Positions 29,841 through 40,432 of a stretch of DNA of 64,000 nt are shown piece after piece. Position 1 is the stretch's first letter. Every line of letters starts with the position of its first letter. Origin of the DNA: Symbiodinium natans (lineage: Eukaryota; Sar; Dinophyceae; Suessiales; Symbiodiniaceae). The stretch is taken from contig CAJNDS010002686.1 in the NCBI GenBank assembly GCA_905221605.1, positions 219,757 to 283,756 on the forward strand, given 5' to 3'. A program made the translations under genes and the position numbers. Under the pieces are notes generated by a model. The model searched no databases, had not been told where the DNA came from, and saw only the letters and a list, made by a program, of their open reading frames with translations.

Positions 29841-30264
29841 AGGCGCCAGAGACACCGGGGTTTAGGGTTCAGGGTTCAGGGTTTAGGGTTTAGGGTTCTT
29901 GGCTTGGGGGCCCTGTAAAAGTCAGATTTCTTACGGCTTGATAAGGATTTTATAGGGGACTAAGTGTAATATAAAGAAGAAAATGTGTTCAAACCTGACC
30001 CCTGGATAGGCCAAGCACACAAATCCACTCTGCAGACGCCACTGCTGCGCCACTGCACTGTGGCACTTCTAAGAATAAGGGGGGATCCCTTACAGTATGT
30101 CCAAAATGCGAAAAATACTTACATGAACTTCGAGATAGGTCTCCCTTCTCGGAACCTTCATGTGGTGAGTTCTCTACATTGCAGTCCCTTTTGGGGCTGC
30201 TATTATAAAGGGGCCCTCAGACTGTTGAGAACTGACCATGTGAAGCACCAATAGTCCTCGGAAG

Positions 30265-31970
30265 CTAGTCCGGCCTCTTCATCTCCTTCACGACCAGTCG
30301 CACGGAGGACACCTCCGTGCCGAAGTCGTGGCCATCTGCTTGCCGCGACCCATGCCTGGCGACCAACACAGCGCCCAGAGCTGCAACGCAAGGGGTTCGG
30401 ACTCTGGAGACTTGTGAGAGTTCGAGCAGGGCAGCCAGAAAAAAAAGCCGAGCAAAAAGATGGTCTACGAAAATGAGGGACCCCCGATATAGATCCCCAA
30501 ACAGTAGGATTCCCTTATCATAAGGACCCCAATAGGTACCCCTACTTTCGGAAAGCCCCAAATGAGCAGAGAGATGGATTCCACCTCGGCGCTTTCTGCA
30601 CATGACGATGCTCAACTCAGAAAGACTCTGAAAGCTACTCATATATGCAACTACTACCGGACCCTCAACCCTCAACCCTAAACCCTAAACCCTAAACCCT
30701 AAACCGGCCCTAAGCCCTAAACCCTTTTGCTTCTGACTCGCAGCTTTCTTATTTCTCATCATAGGTACCCTTTGCCATATCCTTGCAAACTGCAACCTCC
30801 ACCCTAGCGGCCCTCACACCTTGTGGGAAGAAATATCTCGCAACATCTGATCTACTCTTTTCATCCGATGCAACAAATTGCATTAAACATGTCACATAAT
30901 AGTACAGTATCTAAGTCTAGTCATGTAGAAAATAGAACTCGAATATTACAAAAACACAAAAAAAACATTAGCAACCTCAAACCTGGCCAGGGGGGACCCC
31001 TTGTAGCTCACCGTGTCTGCGTTGAAGTAGCGCCTCGGCGTCTGGAGACAAAGCCCAAGTGCTAAGATGAAGAGATGTGAAGCAAACTTCGGCGTCCTTC
31101 ATTTTTGGCTTTGAGTGTTCAGGGTTAAGAGTTTTAGGGCTTAGGGTTTAGGGTTTAGGGTTTAGGGTTTAGGGTTTAGGGTGTAGGGTGTAGGGTGTAG
31201 GGTTAGGAACTTTAGGGTTTAGGGTAGTTTCGGGTTTAGTTAGGGTTGCGCTGCCTTCACTAGAGCCGCTGATCCCGTGGAGTGGCACTACTTGACCGCT
31301 GCGCTCTGGCACAGCGAGCAGAGGAGAGTCAGCCTAAACGGTCTAAACCCTAAACCCTGAACCCTGAACCCTAAACCCTGAACCCTAAACCCTAAACCCT
31401 AAACCCTAAACCCTAAACCCTAAACCCTAAACCCTAAACCCTAAACCCTAAACCCTAAACCCTAAACCCAAGCATTGGAGGCCTCCACAGAGTTTCTTGC
31501 GAAACCCAGCCAAGATCCACCAAATGGTGGTTTCCGAATTTGGGGGGGGGGGGGGGGGGGGTACCTTATTGGGGTCCTTAGAAAAAGGGAATCCTACTCT
31601 TTGGAGGCATATAGGGTTTAGGGTTTAGGGTTTAGGGTTTTGGGTTTTGGGTTTAGGGTTTTTAGGAATCCCCCTATTCTCGTAAAATCCCCATATACGT
31701 GCAACGTGAGAGGAACGCTTTGCCACGTGGATTTGAAGTAGGGTTTATACTTCTTGTACCCCCAAAAGGACACCAGGCACATACACTCACCAATATGAAA
31801 AAGGGACCTTATATACACTCACCAAGAACAGTAATATATACCCTGCTTCATATTAATGTCGTCCAACACGGCTGAAAACAAGGGCAACAGCAGAGCACAG
31901 GCGGAATCCTCATCGTCGCAGCAGTCGGCGTGGATATGCATGACAAGAGCATTCCGGGGCTCACCCCTCC
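30265..31970 (-). CDS. Five-exon gene H with hydrophobic C-terminus, unknown
   Basis: Exons 31970-31842, 31305-31261, 31061-31012, 30663-30559, 30464-30265, ending at TAG 30267-30265. Phases chain (G to AG, A to CA, phase 0, G to AC). The acceptor CTCTGCTCGCTGTGCCAG at 31306 has a good pyrimidine tract, and the donor at 31011 is GTGAGC. Peptides: ALVMHIHADCCDDEDSAC, QVVPLHGISGS, LGLCLQTPRRYFNADT, VAYMSSFQSLSELSIVMCRK, HLFARLFFLAALLELSQVSR and the tail SSVRLVVKEMKRPD. The last intron is an inverted-repeat element whose donor dinucleotide is ambiguous. Start not found; the 32377-32286 exon may be upstream. Confidence 0.65.
30480..30560. mobile_element. GGTACC-family element inside gene H
   Basis: ACAGTAGGATTCCCTTATCA, TAAGGACCCCAATAGG and TACCCCTACTTTCGGAAAGC; in inverted order the same blocks as at 31535-31700 and 13660-13770. 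Confidence 0.6.
31380..31470 (-). repeat. CCCTAAA array
   Basis: About 13 units. In gene H this is the middle of intron 31841-31306. Confidence 0.9.
31535..31700. mobile_element. GGTACC-family element, third copy
   Basis: GGTTTCCGAATT, a G-run, GTACCTTATTGGGGTCCTTA and GGAATCCTACTCTTTGG at the left; GGAATCCCCCTATTCTCGTA at the right, with a TTTAGGG array inside. Confidence 0.6.
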
Positions 31971-32285
31971 CTTAGGAACCCAAAAACATGATCCAGCACT
32001 TCACAGCCAAAGAAACAACCAGGAAAACCCTAAACCCTAAACCCTAAACCCTAAACATGGGCGAGCATGCGGGAGTGACTGGAGACTACGCCTCGACCTA
32101 CCTTGTGGGGGTTTTAAGTTCAAAGTTCAAAAAAAAACCTAGGCCGGGTTCATTTCACCAAGCCCAAAACCCTAAACAAAAGCTCAAAGGCTCACAAGCA
32201 TCCCAAGCCCTAAACCCTAAACCCTAAACCCTAAACCCTAAACCCTAAACCCTGAACCCTAAACCCTAAACCCTAAACCCCAAAC

Positions 32286-32377
32286 GAGGGCCCCTGGCAT
32301 GGCCAACAGCTGAAAGGCGTAGGCCGCGGAGGCCAGCGGTAATACCGCAGAGGCCACGGCCTTCAGGAAGAGGACGA
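32286..32377 (-). CDS. Predicted hydrophobic exon
   Basis: Acceptor ACCCGAAG, donor GTTTGGGG, 92 bases: VLFLKAVASAVLPLASAAYA then FQLLAMPGAL. Likely membrane-embedded. Bracketed by C-array 32205-32285 and G-array 32389-32500. Confidence 0.55.
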
Positions 32378-32605
32378 CTTCGGGTACAGGGTTTAGGGTT
32401 TGGGGTTTGGGGTTTAGGGTTTAGGGTTTAGGGTTTAGGGTTTAGGATTTAGGGTTTGGGGTTTAGGGTTTAGGGTTTAGGGATTAGGGTTTAGGGTTTG
32501 GGTTTTGGGGTTTAAGGTTTAATTGGGCTTTCGGGTTTAGGGGGTTTGGGGTTTAGGGTTTGGGGTTGAGGGCTTCGGGTTTAGTAGAGTCTAGGGTTTA
32601 GTGCT

Positions 32606-32663
32606 GTATGGGCCCTTAATTTTTACAGGGGCATATGAGGGCTACCCTTTTAAGGGCCCATAC
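32606..32663. repeat. 58-bp palindromic element GTATGGGCCCTTAA
   Basis: Perfect 14-bp inverted ends GTATGGGCCCTTAA / TTAAGGGCCCATAC around a 30-bp loop. Related wording (TCTGGGCCCTTAATTTGGGC) occurs at 53296-53320. Confidence 0.7.
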
Positions 32664-32739
32664 TAAGGGACCATGTTAAATGGCTTCAGATGACAGTCCC
32701 TTTGTCGGGTCTCTGTGGTATGGATGTTTAGGAAATTAT

Positions 32740-32895
32740 ACGATTCCGGGTATCTTCATTCCTAGACCCAAGAGAGACCTAGGAATAAAAAGGGCGCACC
32801 TTCTGGTTTGAAGGGATGAGACAAACTCTTTGAAAAAGGAAACAAGGGCCTACTCTGGGTCCTTCCTAGTCCTACGGTTCCGGGAATCTTCATTC
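32740..32895. mobile_element. CTAGGACCCAGAGTAGG element between 22-bp direct repeats
   Basis: Direct repeats at 32740-32761 and 32874-32895 (ACGATTCCGGGTATCTTCAT versus ACGGTTCCGGGAATCTTCAT, two mismatches) flank an element with ends CTAGACCCAAGAGAGACC and CCTACTCTGGGTCC. The right direct repeat is part of exon 32984-32876. Confidence 0.7.
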
Positions 32896-34770
32896 GGTAT
32901 AAACCCATCCACCACGTCGTTGCCTGGCCAAGGGATCCTCTCGTCACAGTGCTCTGCAGGGTGTGCGAGGATTGAAGAAGGGACCTGGGAGAAGGAGCTG
33001 GGCCCGCAACCCCCAAAAAAAAACCTGAACCCTAAACCCGAAACCCTAGACCCTAAACCCCAAGAAACACAAAAAACAAAACCTGGCCTGAACCCCGCAA
33101 AATGCCCTGACGCCTGCCACCCTGAAAACCCTACAGCCCTGACATCCCAAAAACCGTACAAGAAGAATCGCGACAGGGGTTTAGGGTCTAGGGTTTTGGG
33201 TTTAGGATTCTGATTCAACCCTAAACCCCAAACCCTGAAGCTCTGAACATAAACCCTCACCTGGCCCGGCCGGGGAAAAACTGGGAATAACAAGTTTACT
33301 TGTAGCTTATAAGCCTGGGAAAGACCTTTTTACGTGTGTCTTATAGACTATACAATGGGACCTAAAGTATAAGAGCAACCCTAAACCCAAAACCCTCTCA
33401 ACCTCTGAACAACCCCCCCCCCCCCCCCCGCAACAAGGCTTTAGGGTTTAGGGTTTAGGGTTTAGGGTTTAGGATTTAGGGTTTAGGGTTTAGGGTTTAG
33501 GGTTTAGGGTTTAGGGTTTAACCCTATATGGGTCCCCCATGGCCCGGGCACTCCAGTCACGCGCATGGAGATCTCGTTCGTTACCAGTGGGGATGCTGCT
33601 GAGCTGAGAGCCACGACCTTAGGGTTCAGGGTTCAGGGTTTAGGGTTTAGGGTTTAGGGTTTAGGGGACCTGACAGAAGGTCGATCTGAGCTCATCGGTC
33701 TGTTCAAAACCCCAACCTTAAGCCCTAAACCCTAAGCCCCGAACTATACCCTAAACCCTCCAGTAAACCCTAAACCCTAAACCCTAAACCCTAAACCCTA
33801 AACCCTAAACCCTGAACCACCTTAACTTTAGGGCTGAGGGCCCCTTGGGCTGATAGGGCTGAACAGCACCCTGCAAGCTTCTGCAAACTGGTCCGTGACG
33901 ATTGCCCCCAAGTTCTTCAGACCGGAGCCCGGCGAAGTGCCAATATCTCGGGTGAAGGCTTAGGGTTCACTTGCCCATACTATGCCTAAACCCTAAACCC
34001 CCAAAACCCCCCAAACCCCCCAAACACCCCAAACACCCCAAACACCCCAAACACCCCATTATATTCGCATCACTACAGGGGAACCTTGGGCCTGTAAAGC
34101 TCCTGGATCGAGGGTTTAAGGTTTAGGGTTTAGGGTCTAGGGTGTAGGGTTTAGGGTTTAGGGTTCAGAGTTCAGGGTTCAGGGTTTAGGGTTCAGGGTT
34201 TAGGGTTTAGGGTTTAGGGTTTAGGGTTTAGGGTTTAGGGTTTAGGGTTTAGGGTTTAGGGTTTAGGGTTTAGGGTTTAGGGTTTAGGGTTTAGGGTTTA
34301 GGACAAGAAGAATGAAAAGCAAAGAGCCTTGCCTACCCAGCTGCCAACATGTCCCTTGGCTTCTGAGTGTACCCAGAGATTTGGGTTTAGGAGTATTGGC
34401 AGTATTTGGTTCTAGCGCTTGGGATTTTGGGGTTCAGGGTACCGTAATTTCAGGGTTCAGGGGTTTAGGGTTGAGGGTTGTGGGTTTGGGGTTTAGGGTT
34501 TAGGGTTTATATAGGGTTTAGAGCCTTTGCAGGTCTAGCACATTGACCTCCCTGCACTCAAATCCTGGACCTCGTGTGGTTCGAAGGAGACTCGTCAGAA
34601 AATCCTAAACCCTAAAGCCTAAACCCTAAACCCTAAACCCTAAACCCTAAACCCAAATGCGCGCATGTGAGAGCGCTCCATCCGAGCTTCCCACAAACAT
34701 GCAGAGATAGCCGCCCTTCAAGGCGTACCTGCGAGAAGGCTCTCTTTTTCTCTCTCTCTCTCTCTCTCCC

Positions 34771-34813
<43 letters not shown>

Positions 34814-34977
34814 TACCCTAAACCCTAAACCCTAACCGTAACCCTAAACCCTAAACCCTAAACCCTAAACCCGAAAGGCCGAAGGCTCCTCTGAGGCGTG
34901 TGCCACTTGTTGCCGAGGATGCCCAAGATCGAGCACCAAACCGTCGCATTGCGCGCAACGTCCAAGATGACAGATGC
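32876..34977 (-). CDS. Gene M, five exons in phase, product unknown
   Basis: Exons 34977-34871, 34728-34653, 33958-33870, 33617-33561 (or to 33537), 32984-32876. The join 34871 to 34728 keeps frame (TTC GG to G TAC; GTTTAGGG donor, CTCGCAG acceptor, 142 bp). The joins 33870 to 33617 and 33561 to 32984 are phase 0. An exon between 34653 and 33958 is unresolved. Peptides: ASVILDVARNATVWCSILGI, YALKGGYLCMFVGSSDGALS, FTRDIGTSPGSGLKNLGAIV, VVALSSAASPLVTNEISMR, VPSSILAHPAEHCDERIPWP. The donor of the last exon is GTAGGAC. No family recognised. Confidence 0.65.
34120..34302 (+). repeat. TTTAGGG array
   Basis: About 24 units with early TTCAGGG/TCTAGGG variants, then 15 perfect units. Confidence 0.95.
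34745..34812. repeat. (CT)n microsatellite
   Basis: CT repeat with single interruptions, in the 142-bp intron of gene M. Confidence 0.9.
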
Positions 34978-35059
34978 CTACGGTTTAGGGTTTAGGGTTT
35001 AGGGTTTTAGGGTTTAGGGTTTTAGGGTTTACGGTTTAGGGTTTAGGGTTACAAGCACA

Positions 35060-35071
35060 CGCACACGCCAC

Positions 35072-35105
<34 letters not shown>
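35060..35105. repeat. (CA)n microsatellite with CAAA-rich tail
   Basis: CACACA run at 35080-35105, followed by CAAAACAAA words to 35155. The following unique block 35156-35285 is open on both strands. Confidence 0.8.
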
Positions 35106-35404
35106 CAGCAAACAAACCAAAGCAAAACAAAACAACAGCAAAAGCAAAACAAACAACGAGTTAAGCCGCGGGCCAGAGGCCGAATACCAAAAGTCTGAGG
35201 CTCGGGCAATGACGGCTGCCACGAAGATGGAATTCCGGTGGTTCCTAGGCGGGTATCACCAGGACCACTTGAAACAAACCCGGGTGCCCCTCAACCCTGA
35301 ACCCTAGACCCTAAATCCTAAACCCTAAACCCTAAACCCTAAATCCTCAACCCTAAACCCCAAACCCTAAACCCTAAACCCTAAACCCTCCCCCCCCCCC
35401 CCCC

Positions 35405-35470
35405 CCATGGCTTCAACCAGCTGAGAGCGACACAAGAAGCCGAGGTCATACAAGGCCAGGGCTCGGATCC
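35405..35470 (-). CDS. Predicted internal exon, unknown
   Basis: After AATGAG the frame reads IRIRALALYDLGFLCRSQLV then EAM, ending at a poly-C tract (35390-35406). The donor is unclear because of the homopolymer. Confidence 0.45.
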
Positions 35471-35559
35471 TGATCTCATTTGACAAGGTGGGGGTTTATA
35501 GAAATTGTATAGGGTCTGTGTCCGGGGTTTTGTGCGGCTTTTTTTGCTTTTGGCCGGAA

Positions 35560-36400
35560 AGGGTTGAAAAAAACTGCCATTTTGGGGGTTTCCGATGCCG
35601 CCAAACTAGGGCAATATGTTTCGGCCTTAATTCAAGGCCTGCGAAGGCCCAAAATCGTCAAAACTCACTAAATTTGTCATTTTGAGGTTGACTAAAAATT
35701 TGCCATTTTGTGGGATTCCAAGGCCACCAAACTAGCGAACATCCATATGTTTTTGCTTTATTTCAAGCCCAAAATGGTCAAAAATTACCAAAATTGGCCA
35801 TTTTGGTGTGTTTCCAAGGCCACCAAACTAGCGAAAATCCTCATGTTCTTGCCTTAATTCATGGTTTGTGAAGTTTTGGCCAAACATAGCTAAAATTTGC
35901 CTTTTGGGGGTTTCCAAGCCCGAAAATGACTATGTTTTGCCCCTAATTCAAGGCTTGTGAGGCCCATAATCTAAAATGGTCAAATCAATGAAATTTACAA
36001 TTTTGTGTGTTTCCAACCAAGGCCACCAAACTAGGGAAAATCCTTATGTTCTTGCCCTTAATTCAGGGTCTGTGAGGCTCAAAATGACCAAAAAATCAAA
36101 AGAAAAGAACTATTTTGGGAGGTTTCCAAGGCCGCCAAGCTAGGGAAAACCCCTGTGTTTGGCCTTAATTCAAGACTTGTGGAAGCCAAAATTTTCAAAA
36201 AATTTATCATTGAGGGGAGGGGGGGGGGGGTGTTTTTCCAAGGCCGCCAACCTTTGGAAATCCCCATGTTTTGGCTTTAATTCAGGGTTTGTGAAAGCCC
36301 AAACTGGTCAAAAACCACCAAAAACTGGGGGTTTTCCAAAGCCACCAACCAACCTAGAGGAAATCCCATGTTTTTGCCCCATTTTTGTTTGAAAGGCACC
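35560..36400. repeat. Divergent ~110-bp tandem repeat, eight units
   Basis: The unit contains TTTCCAAGGCCACCAAACTA, GGGAAAATCC, CATGTTTTTGCCTTAATTCA and AAATGGTCAAAAATC. Units start near 35588, 35713, 35810, 35918, 36008, 36120, 36232 and 36330. Pairwise divergence is visibly high, so this is an old satellite. No gene. Confidence 0.85.
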
Positions 36401-36445
36401 ATTGTGCTTGGTCAGCCTATACATTTCTAATTATACAGGTCTTGA

Positions 36446-36758
36446 GGGTTTAGGGTTTAGGGTTTAGGGTTTTAGGGTTTAGGGTTTAGGGTTTGGTTTA
36501 GGGTTTAGGGTTTAGGGTTTAGGGTTTAGGGTTTAGGGTTTAGGGTTTAGGGTTTAGGGTTTAGGGTTTAGGGTTTAGGGTTTAGGGTTTAGGGTTTAGG
36601 GTTTAGGGTTTAGGTTTAAGGGTTTAGGGTTTAGGGTTTAGGGTTTAGGGTTTAGGGTTTAGGGTTTAGGGTTTAGGGTTTAGGGTTTAGGGTTTAGGGT
36701 TTAGGGTTTAGGGTTTAGGGTTTAGGGTTTAGGGTTTAGGGTTTAGGGTTTAGGGTTC
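36446..36758 (+). repeat. Longest nearly perfect TTTAGGG array in the window
   Basis: About 43 heptamers over 310 bp with only three or four unit-length slips. Confidence 0.95.
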
Positions 36759-36879
36759 AGCATCTCTGGTCCAAGCATTCACTAGTTGAGCAGCTTTCAA
36801 GGCCACAGGGGAATACCCACCCGCCCATTGGGTCCCACACCATTAGGAAAAATATCCAACCTCCTTCTTCTCTAGGCAC

Positions 36880-37160
36880 GTGGTCAACAGAATGGATTTG
36901 TTAACCACATGTGTTTGTTTCAAGCGGACAAGAAAACCAAACGTGGTCAACAGAATGGATTTGTCAACCACATGTTTCTGTTTCGAGCGGACAAGAAAAC
37001 CAACGTGGTCAACAGAATGGATTTGTTAACCACATGTTTCCATTCGGGAACTTATTCTTTGGAAGCCATCTTGAGTTCTTGAGTCGTTTGAGGGGCTTCA
37101 GGGGCCTCAAAAACAGGCGCGGTCATTCGGGAACTTATTCTTTGGAAGCCATCTTGAATC
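36880..37160. repeat. 61-bp tandem repeat and 34-bp duplicated block
   Basis: GTGGTCAACAGAATGGATTT recurs at 36881, 36943 and 37006; CATTCGGGAACTTATTCTTT recurs at 37042 and 37124. The plus ORF across this and the poly-G is an artefact. Confidence 0.8.
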
Positions 37161-37179
37161 GACTTTTTTGCGGGGCTCC

Positions 37180-37180
37180 A

Positions 37181-37211
<31 letters not shown>

Positions 37212-37425
37212 GGGGGGGGGGGGGGGGCGGGGGGAGGGGAGGGCGGGGCTCCTGGGCGGGGAGGTTGGTGTTGGGGGGGGGGGGGGGGCGGTTTGGGGGT
37301 GGGGGGGGGGGGGGGGGGGGGGGGGGGAGGGAGGGTGGGGGGGGGGGTGGGGTGGGGGGGCGGGGGGGGGGGGGGGGGGGGGTGGGGGGGCGGTGGGGGG
37401 GGGGGGTGGGGGGGGGGGGGGGGGG
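37180..37425 (+). repeat. Poly-G tract
   Basis: About 245 bp that is nearly all G with scattered A, T and C. Such length may be real or a base-calling/consensus artefact. It translates to poly-Gly. Confidence 0.85.
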
Positions 37426-37937
37426 GACCTTGCCCGCTAAATATATGACCTTGCCCGCTAAATATATGACCTTGCCCGCTAAATATATGACCTTGCCCGC
37501 TAAATATATGACCTTGCCCGCTAAATATAGGACCTTGCCCGCTAAATATAGGACCTTGCCCGCTAAATATAGGACCTTGCCCGCTAAATATATGACCTTG
37601 CCCGCTAAATATATGACCTTGCCCGCTAAATATATGACCTGGCCCGGGCCATATATTTAGCGGGCAAGGTCATATATTTAGCGGGCAAGGTCCTATATTT
37701 AGCGGGCAAGGTCCTATATTTAGCGGGCAAGGTCCTATATTTAGTGGGCAAGGTCGCCCTTTAGCGGGCAAGGTCATATATTTAGTGGGCAAGGTCTTTT
37801 TTTAGCCAATGGACCTTGCCCACTAAATATATGACCTTGCCCGCTAAATATATGACCTTGCCCGCTAAATATATGACCTTGCCCGCTAAATATAGGACCT
37901 TGCCCGCTAAATATAGGACCTTGCCCGCAAAGTCATT
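37426..37937. repeat. 21-bp satellite in alternating orientation (large hairpin)
   Basis: Ten direct copies of GACCTTGCCCGCTAAATATA(T) at 37426-37635, then a palindromic turn GGCCCGGGCC at 37641-37650, seven inverted copies to 37796, a short spacer, then five to six direct copies from 37812. Units are almost identical; ATAT/ATAG variants are mirrored on the two arms, so the arms are copies of each other. Confidence 0.9.
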
Positions 37938-37964
37938 AACATTTATATTATATATGAAAGAGTG

Positions 37965-38068
37965 GTTTAGGGTTTAGGGTTTAGGGTTTAGGGTTTAGGG
38001 TTTAGGGTTTAGGGTTTAGGGTTTAGGGTTTAGGGTTTAGGGTTTAGGGTTTAGGGTTTAGGGTTTAG
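37965..38068 (+). repeat. TTTAGGG array
   Basis: Fifteen near-perfect units next to the inverted satellite. Confidence 0.95.
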
Positions 38069-38454
38069 GGTCCGCCGACCCTGGCGGCGTGTTGGATGGG
38101 AAAAGGAGGTGAAAACCTCCCTCTTTCCCTCCTTACCCCCCCAAAACCCGGGAAGGGGGGGGGGGGGTAGGGGGGGGTAGGGGGGGGTCCCCGGGCAGCT
38201 TTTCCATGGAGGGCCAGGACCACCCACATCACATAAACTCACGGACCATAGGCGGTTTCGCACAGGACATAGGGGCCCTTTGAGAAAAACCACCCCAACC
38301 CCCCCCCTACCCCCCCCCCTCCCGACCCCCCCCCCCCCCCCCCCCCTACCCCCCTACCCCCCCCCCCCCACCAACTTTGGCATCCTTTGACCTAACGAAC
38401 GCGTTTAAACCTTTCAACTATGCTCCAGCGGCTTGAGCCGGAGGCTCTTAAATT
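38069..38454. mobile_element. Dispersed element with CCGCCGACCCTGGCGG end, copy 1
   Basis: Begins GTCCGCCGACCCTGGCGGCG and ends GGCTTGAGCCGGAGGCTCTT(AAATTT). Shares at least five blocks with 44405-44920 (for example GAGGTGAAAACCTCCC, CGGCAGCTTTTC, GCGATTTCGCACAGG-like and TTTCAACTATGCTC). Long C and G runs lie between. No ORF. Confidence 0.7.
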
Positions 38455-38679
38455 TAGGGTTTAGGGTTTAGGGTTTAGGGTTTCGGGTTCAAGGGGGGGA
38501 GGGGGGGGGGGGAAGCGCGCCATCTTTGTGATGAGCAGTTGCCCAGATTCCAGATAGCGTCGAGTTGGGGTTTGTAGGGTTTAGGGTTTAGGGTTTAGGG
38601 TTAGGGTTTAGGGTTTAGGGTTAGGGTTTAGGGTTTAGGGCTTAGGGCCCTAAGGGTTTAGGGTGTTGGGTTTAGGCCA

Positions 38680-38881
38680 GAGAGATGATGTTTGGGGCGT
38701 CACTGCCTAACGACTGGCTACTTGGTGCTCTGTCTGAGCCGGCAACAATGCTCCGGGCGGGAGCCAGCATGTGAAGTCCTTGGGCGAAGACAAGCGAAGA
38801 GCAGAACAGCCCCGTCAACGGAACGGGTTCAGAAGTCTCGGAAAAAACACCAGTCCCGAAAGCAGCGTCCACAGCCGCAAG
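38680..38881 (-). CDS. Predicted ~200-bp exon, unknown
   Basis: After acceptor CGAATTCAG: LAAVDAAFGTGVFSETSEPV, PLTGLFCSSLVFAQGLHMLA, then PARSIVAGSDRAPSSQ. Long for an exon here. The plus strand is open for 64 codons too, but is Arg/Lys/Gln-rich. Confidence 0.5.
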
Positions 38882-39229
38882 ACTGAATTCGGTAAACCCT
38901 AAACCCTAAACCCTCAACCCTAAACCCTCAAACCCTCTGAACAAAGCCCTAAACCCTAAACCCTAAATCCCCAAAAAGCCCAAAATGCCCCAAGAGCCCA
39001 AAAACCCTAAACCCTAAACCCTCAACCCTAAACCCTAAATCCCCAAAAGGCCCAGAAAGCCGAAAGCCCAAAAAAGCCAAAAAAAAACCCAAAAAACCAA
39101 AAAATGCCCAAACAAGCCCAAAAAAAACCAAAAACCCAAACAAGCCCAAAGGACGAAAGGACAAACGAGAGCTGGGGCCCGGTCTCGCGTCGCCCACGGG
39201 CCCCACACCGCCATCCTGGCACGATCTTT

Positions 39230-39507
39230 AGGGTTTTAGGGGGTTTAGGGTCTAGGGCTTAGGGTTTAGGGTTTCGGGTTTAGGGGTTAGGGGTTAGGGT
39301 TTAGGCTTTAGGGTTTAGGGTTTGGGTTTAGGGCTTAGGGCTTAGGGCTTAGGGGTTAGGTTTAGGGTTAGGGTTTAGGGTTTAGGGTTTAGGGTTTAGG
39401 GTTTAGGGTTTAGGGTTTAGGGTTTAGGGTTTAGGGCTTAGGGTTTAGGGTTTAGGGCTTAGGGTTTAGGGTTTAGGGTTTCGGGTTTAGGGTTTAGGGT
39501 TTAGGGC
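39230..39507 (+). repeat. TTTAGGG array with CTTAGGG blocks
   Basis: About 38 units; variant units TTAGGGC and TTTCGGG are clustered. Confidence 0.9.
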
Positions 39508-39719
39508 AACCCCAAGCCCTAAGCCCCTGACCCGAAGCCCTTCGAGGTCCCGGCCTCTGAAGCGCGTAGAATGCCAGCGACCTCCGGCGCGAATCATGAA
39601 AGTTTTGGGGTTTTGGGTTTAGGGTTTGGGGGTTTGGGGTTTGGGGTTCGAGGTTTGGGGTTTGGGGCAAAGGAAGCATAGCTCCTAGGGACCACGGAAG
39701 GTAGAAAAGGTGAATCGTT

Positions 39720-39947
39720 ATGGAGAGTTTTCTACGGGAGGGGCTAAATGCACAGTTAAAAATCATGGTTGGGTACATTAAGTTTGTATACCTTGGCCGA
39801 GTTTCTCTATTTCCCGTTGGCGAGAGGCAAGAAAAGCACACCAGCCAGCGGCAAGGGTTCTTGGTGCTTCGTGTCGCTGATGCCCTTTCTGGTGCTATCT
39901 CGCAATCACTCACAGTTTTATCCTGTCCTAAAGCTGTGAAATCTTAG
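39720..39947 (+). CDS. Possible 75-codon ORF
   Basis: ATG to TAG with mixed composition (MESFLREGLNAQLKIMVGYI, RVADALSGAISQSLTVL). No splice logic and no family. Could be spurious. Confidence 0.25.
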   Translation: MESFLREGLNAQLKIMVGYIKFVYLGRVSLFPVGERQEKHTSQRQGFLVLRVADALSGAISQSLTVLSCPKAVKS

Positions 39948-40089
39948 CCCCAAAGCCTAAACTTGTCCCTATACCCTAAACCCTAAACCCTAGCCCTAAT
40001 CCCTAATCCCTGAACCCTAAACCCTAATCCCTAAACCCTAAACCCTGAACCCTAAACTCTAAACCCTATAAAGCCTAAACCGCCCTTCC

Positions 40090-40185
40090 GAGGTTCAGGC
40101 ACCACGAGGGGACTCAACATGGCCACGGCCAGCGCAAAGCCGGCAATCTCGTCCGGCGTCCAGCCGTTGAGCGTCCACCTGGAAG
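40090..40185 (-). CDS. Predicted internal exon with amphipathic helix
   Basis: Acceptor ACCTTCCAG... then WTLNGWTPDEIAGFALAVAM and LSPLVVPEPRK. The donor is one of GTGGTG/GTGCCTG. A (CTTA)5 repeat follows in plus sense at 40202-40222. Confidence 0.5.
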
Positions 40186-40432
40186 GCTATAGACACGCTT
40201 CCACTTACTTACTTACTTACTTAGGGTTCAGGGTTTAGGGTTGAGGGTTTAGTATAAAAAAACTACTTCGATTTCTACTCAATTTGGGGCTTTGGGGTTA
40301 ATTGACATCGTACTTCAGTGTCGACTTTTTTCTGTCCTGGCATTCCCCTGCTCGGAGGATCAGATTACCTTGCACAAATGCTGAAAGAACTGCATAGGAG
40401 TGCAAGGCCCGAGATGGCTTCTATACATCCAC

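Noticed and set aside
36911-37660. 249-codon ORF, Gly-rich with MTLPAKY repeats
   Set aside because: It crosses a poly-G tract and the 21-bp satellite; a 21-bp unit is a multiple of three and stays open by chance.
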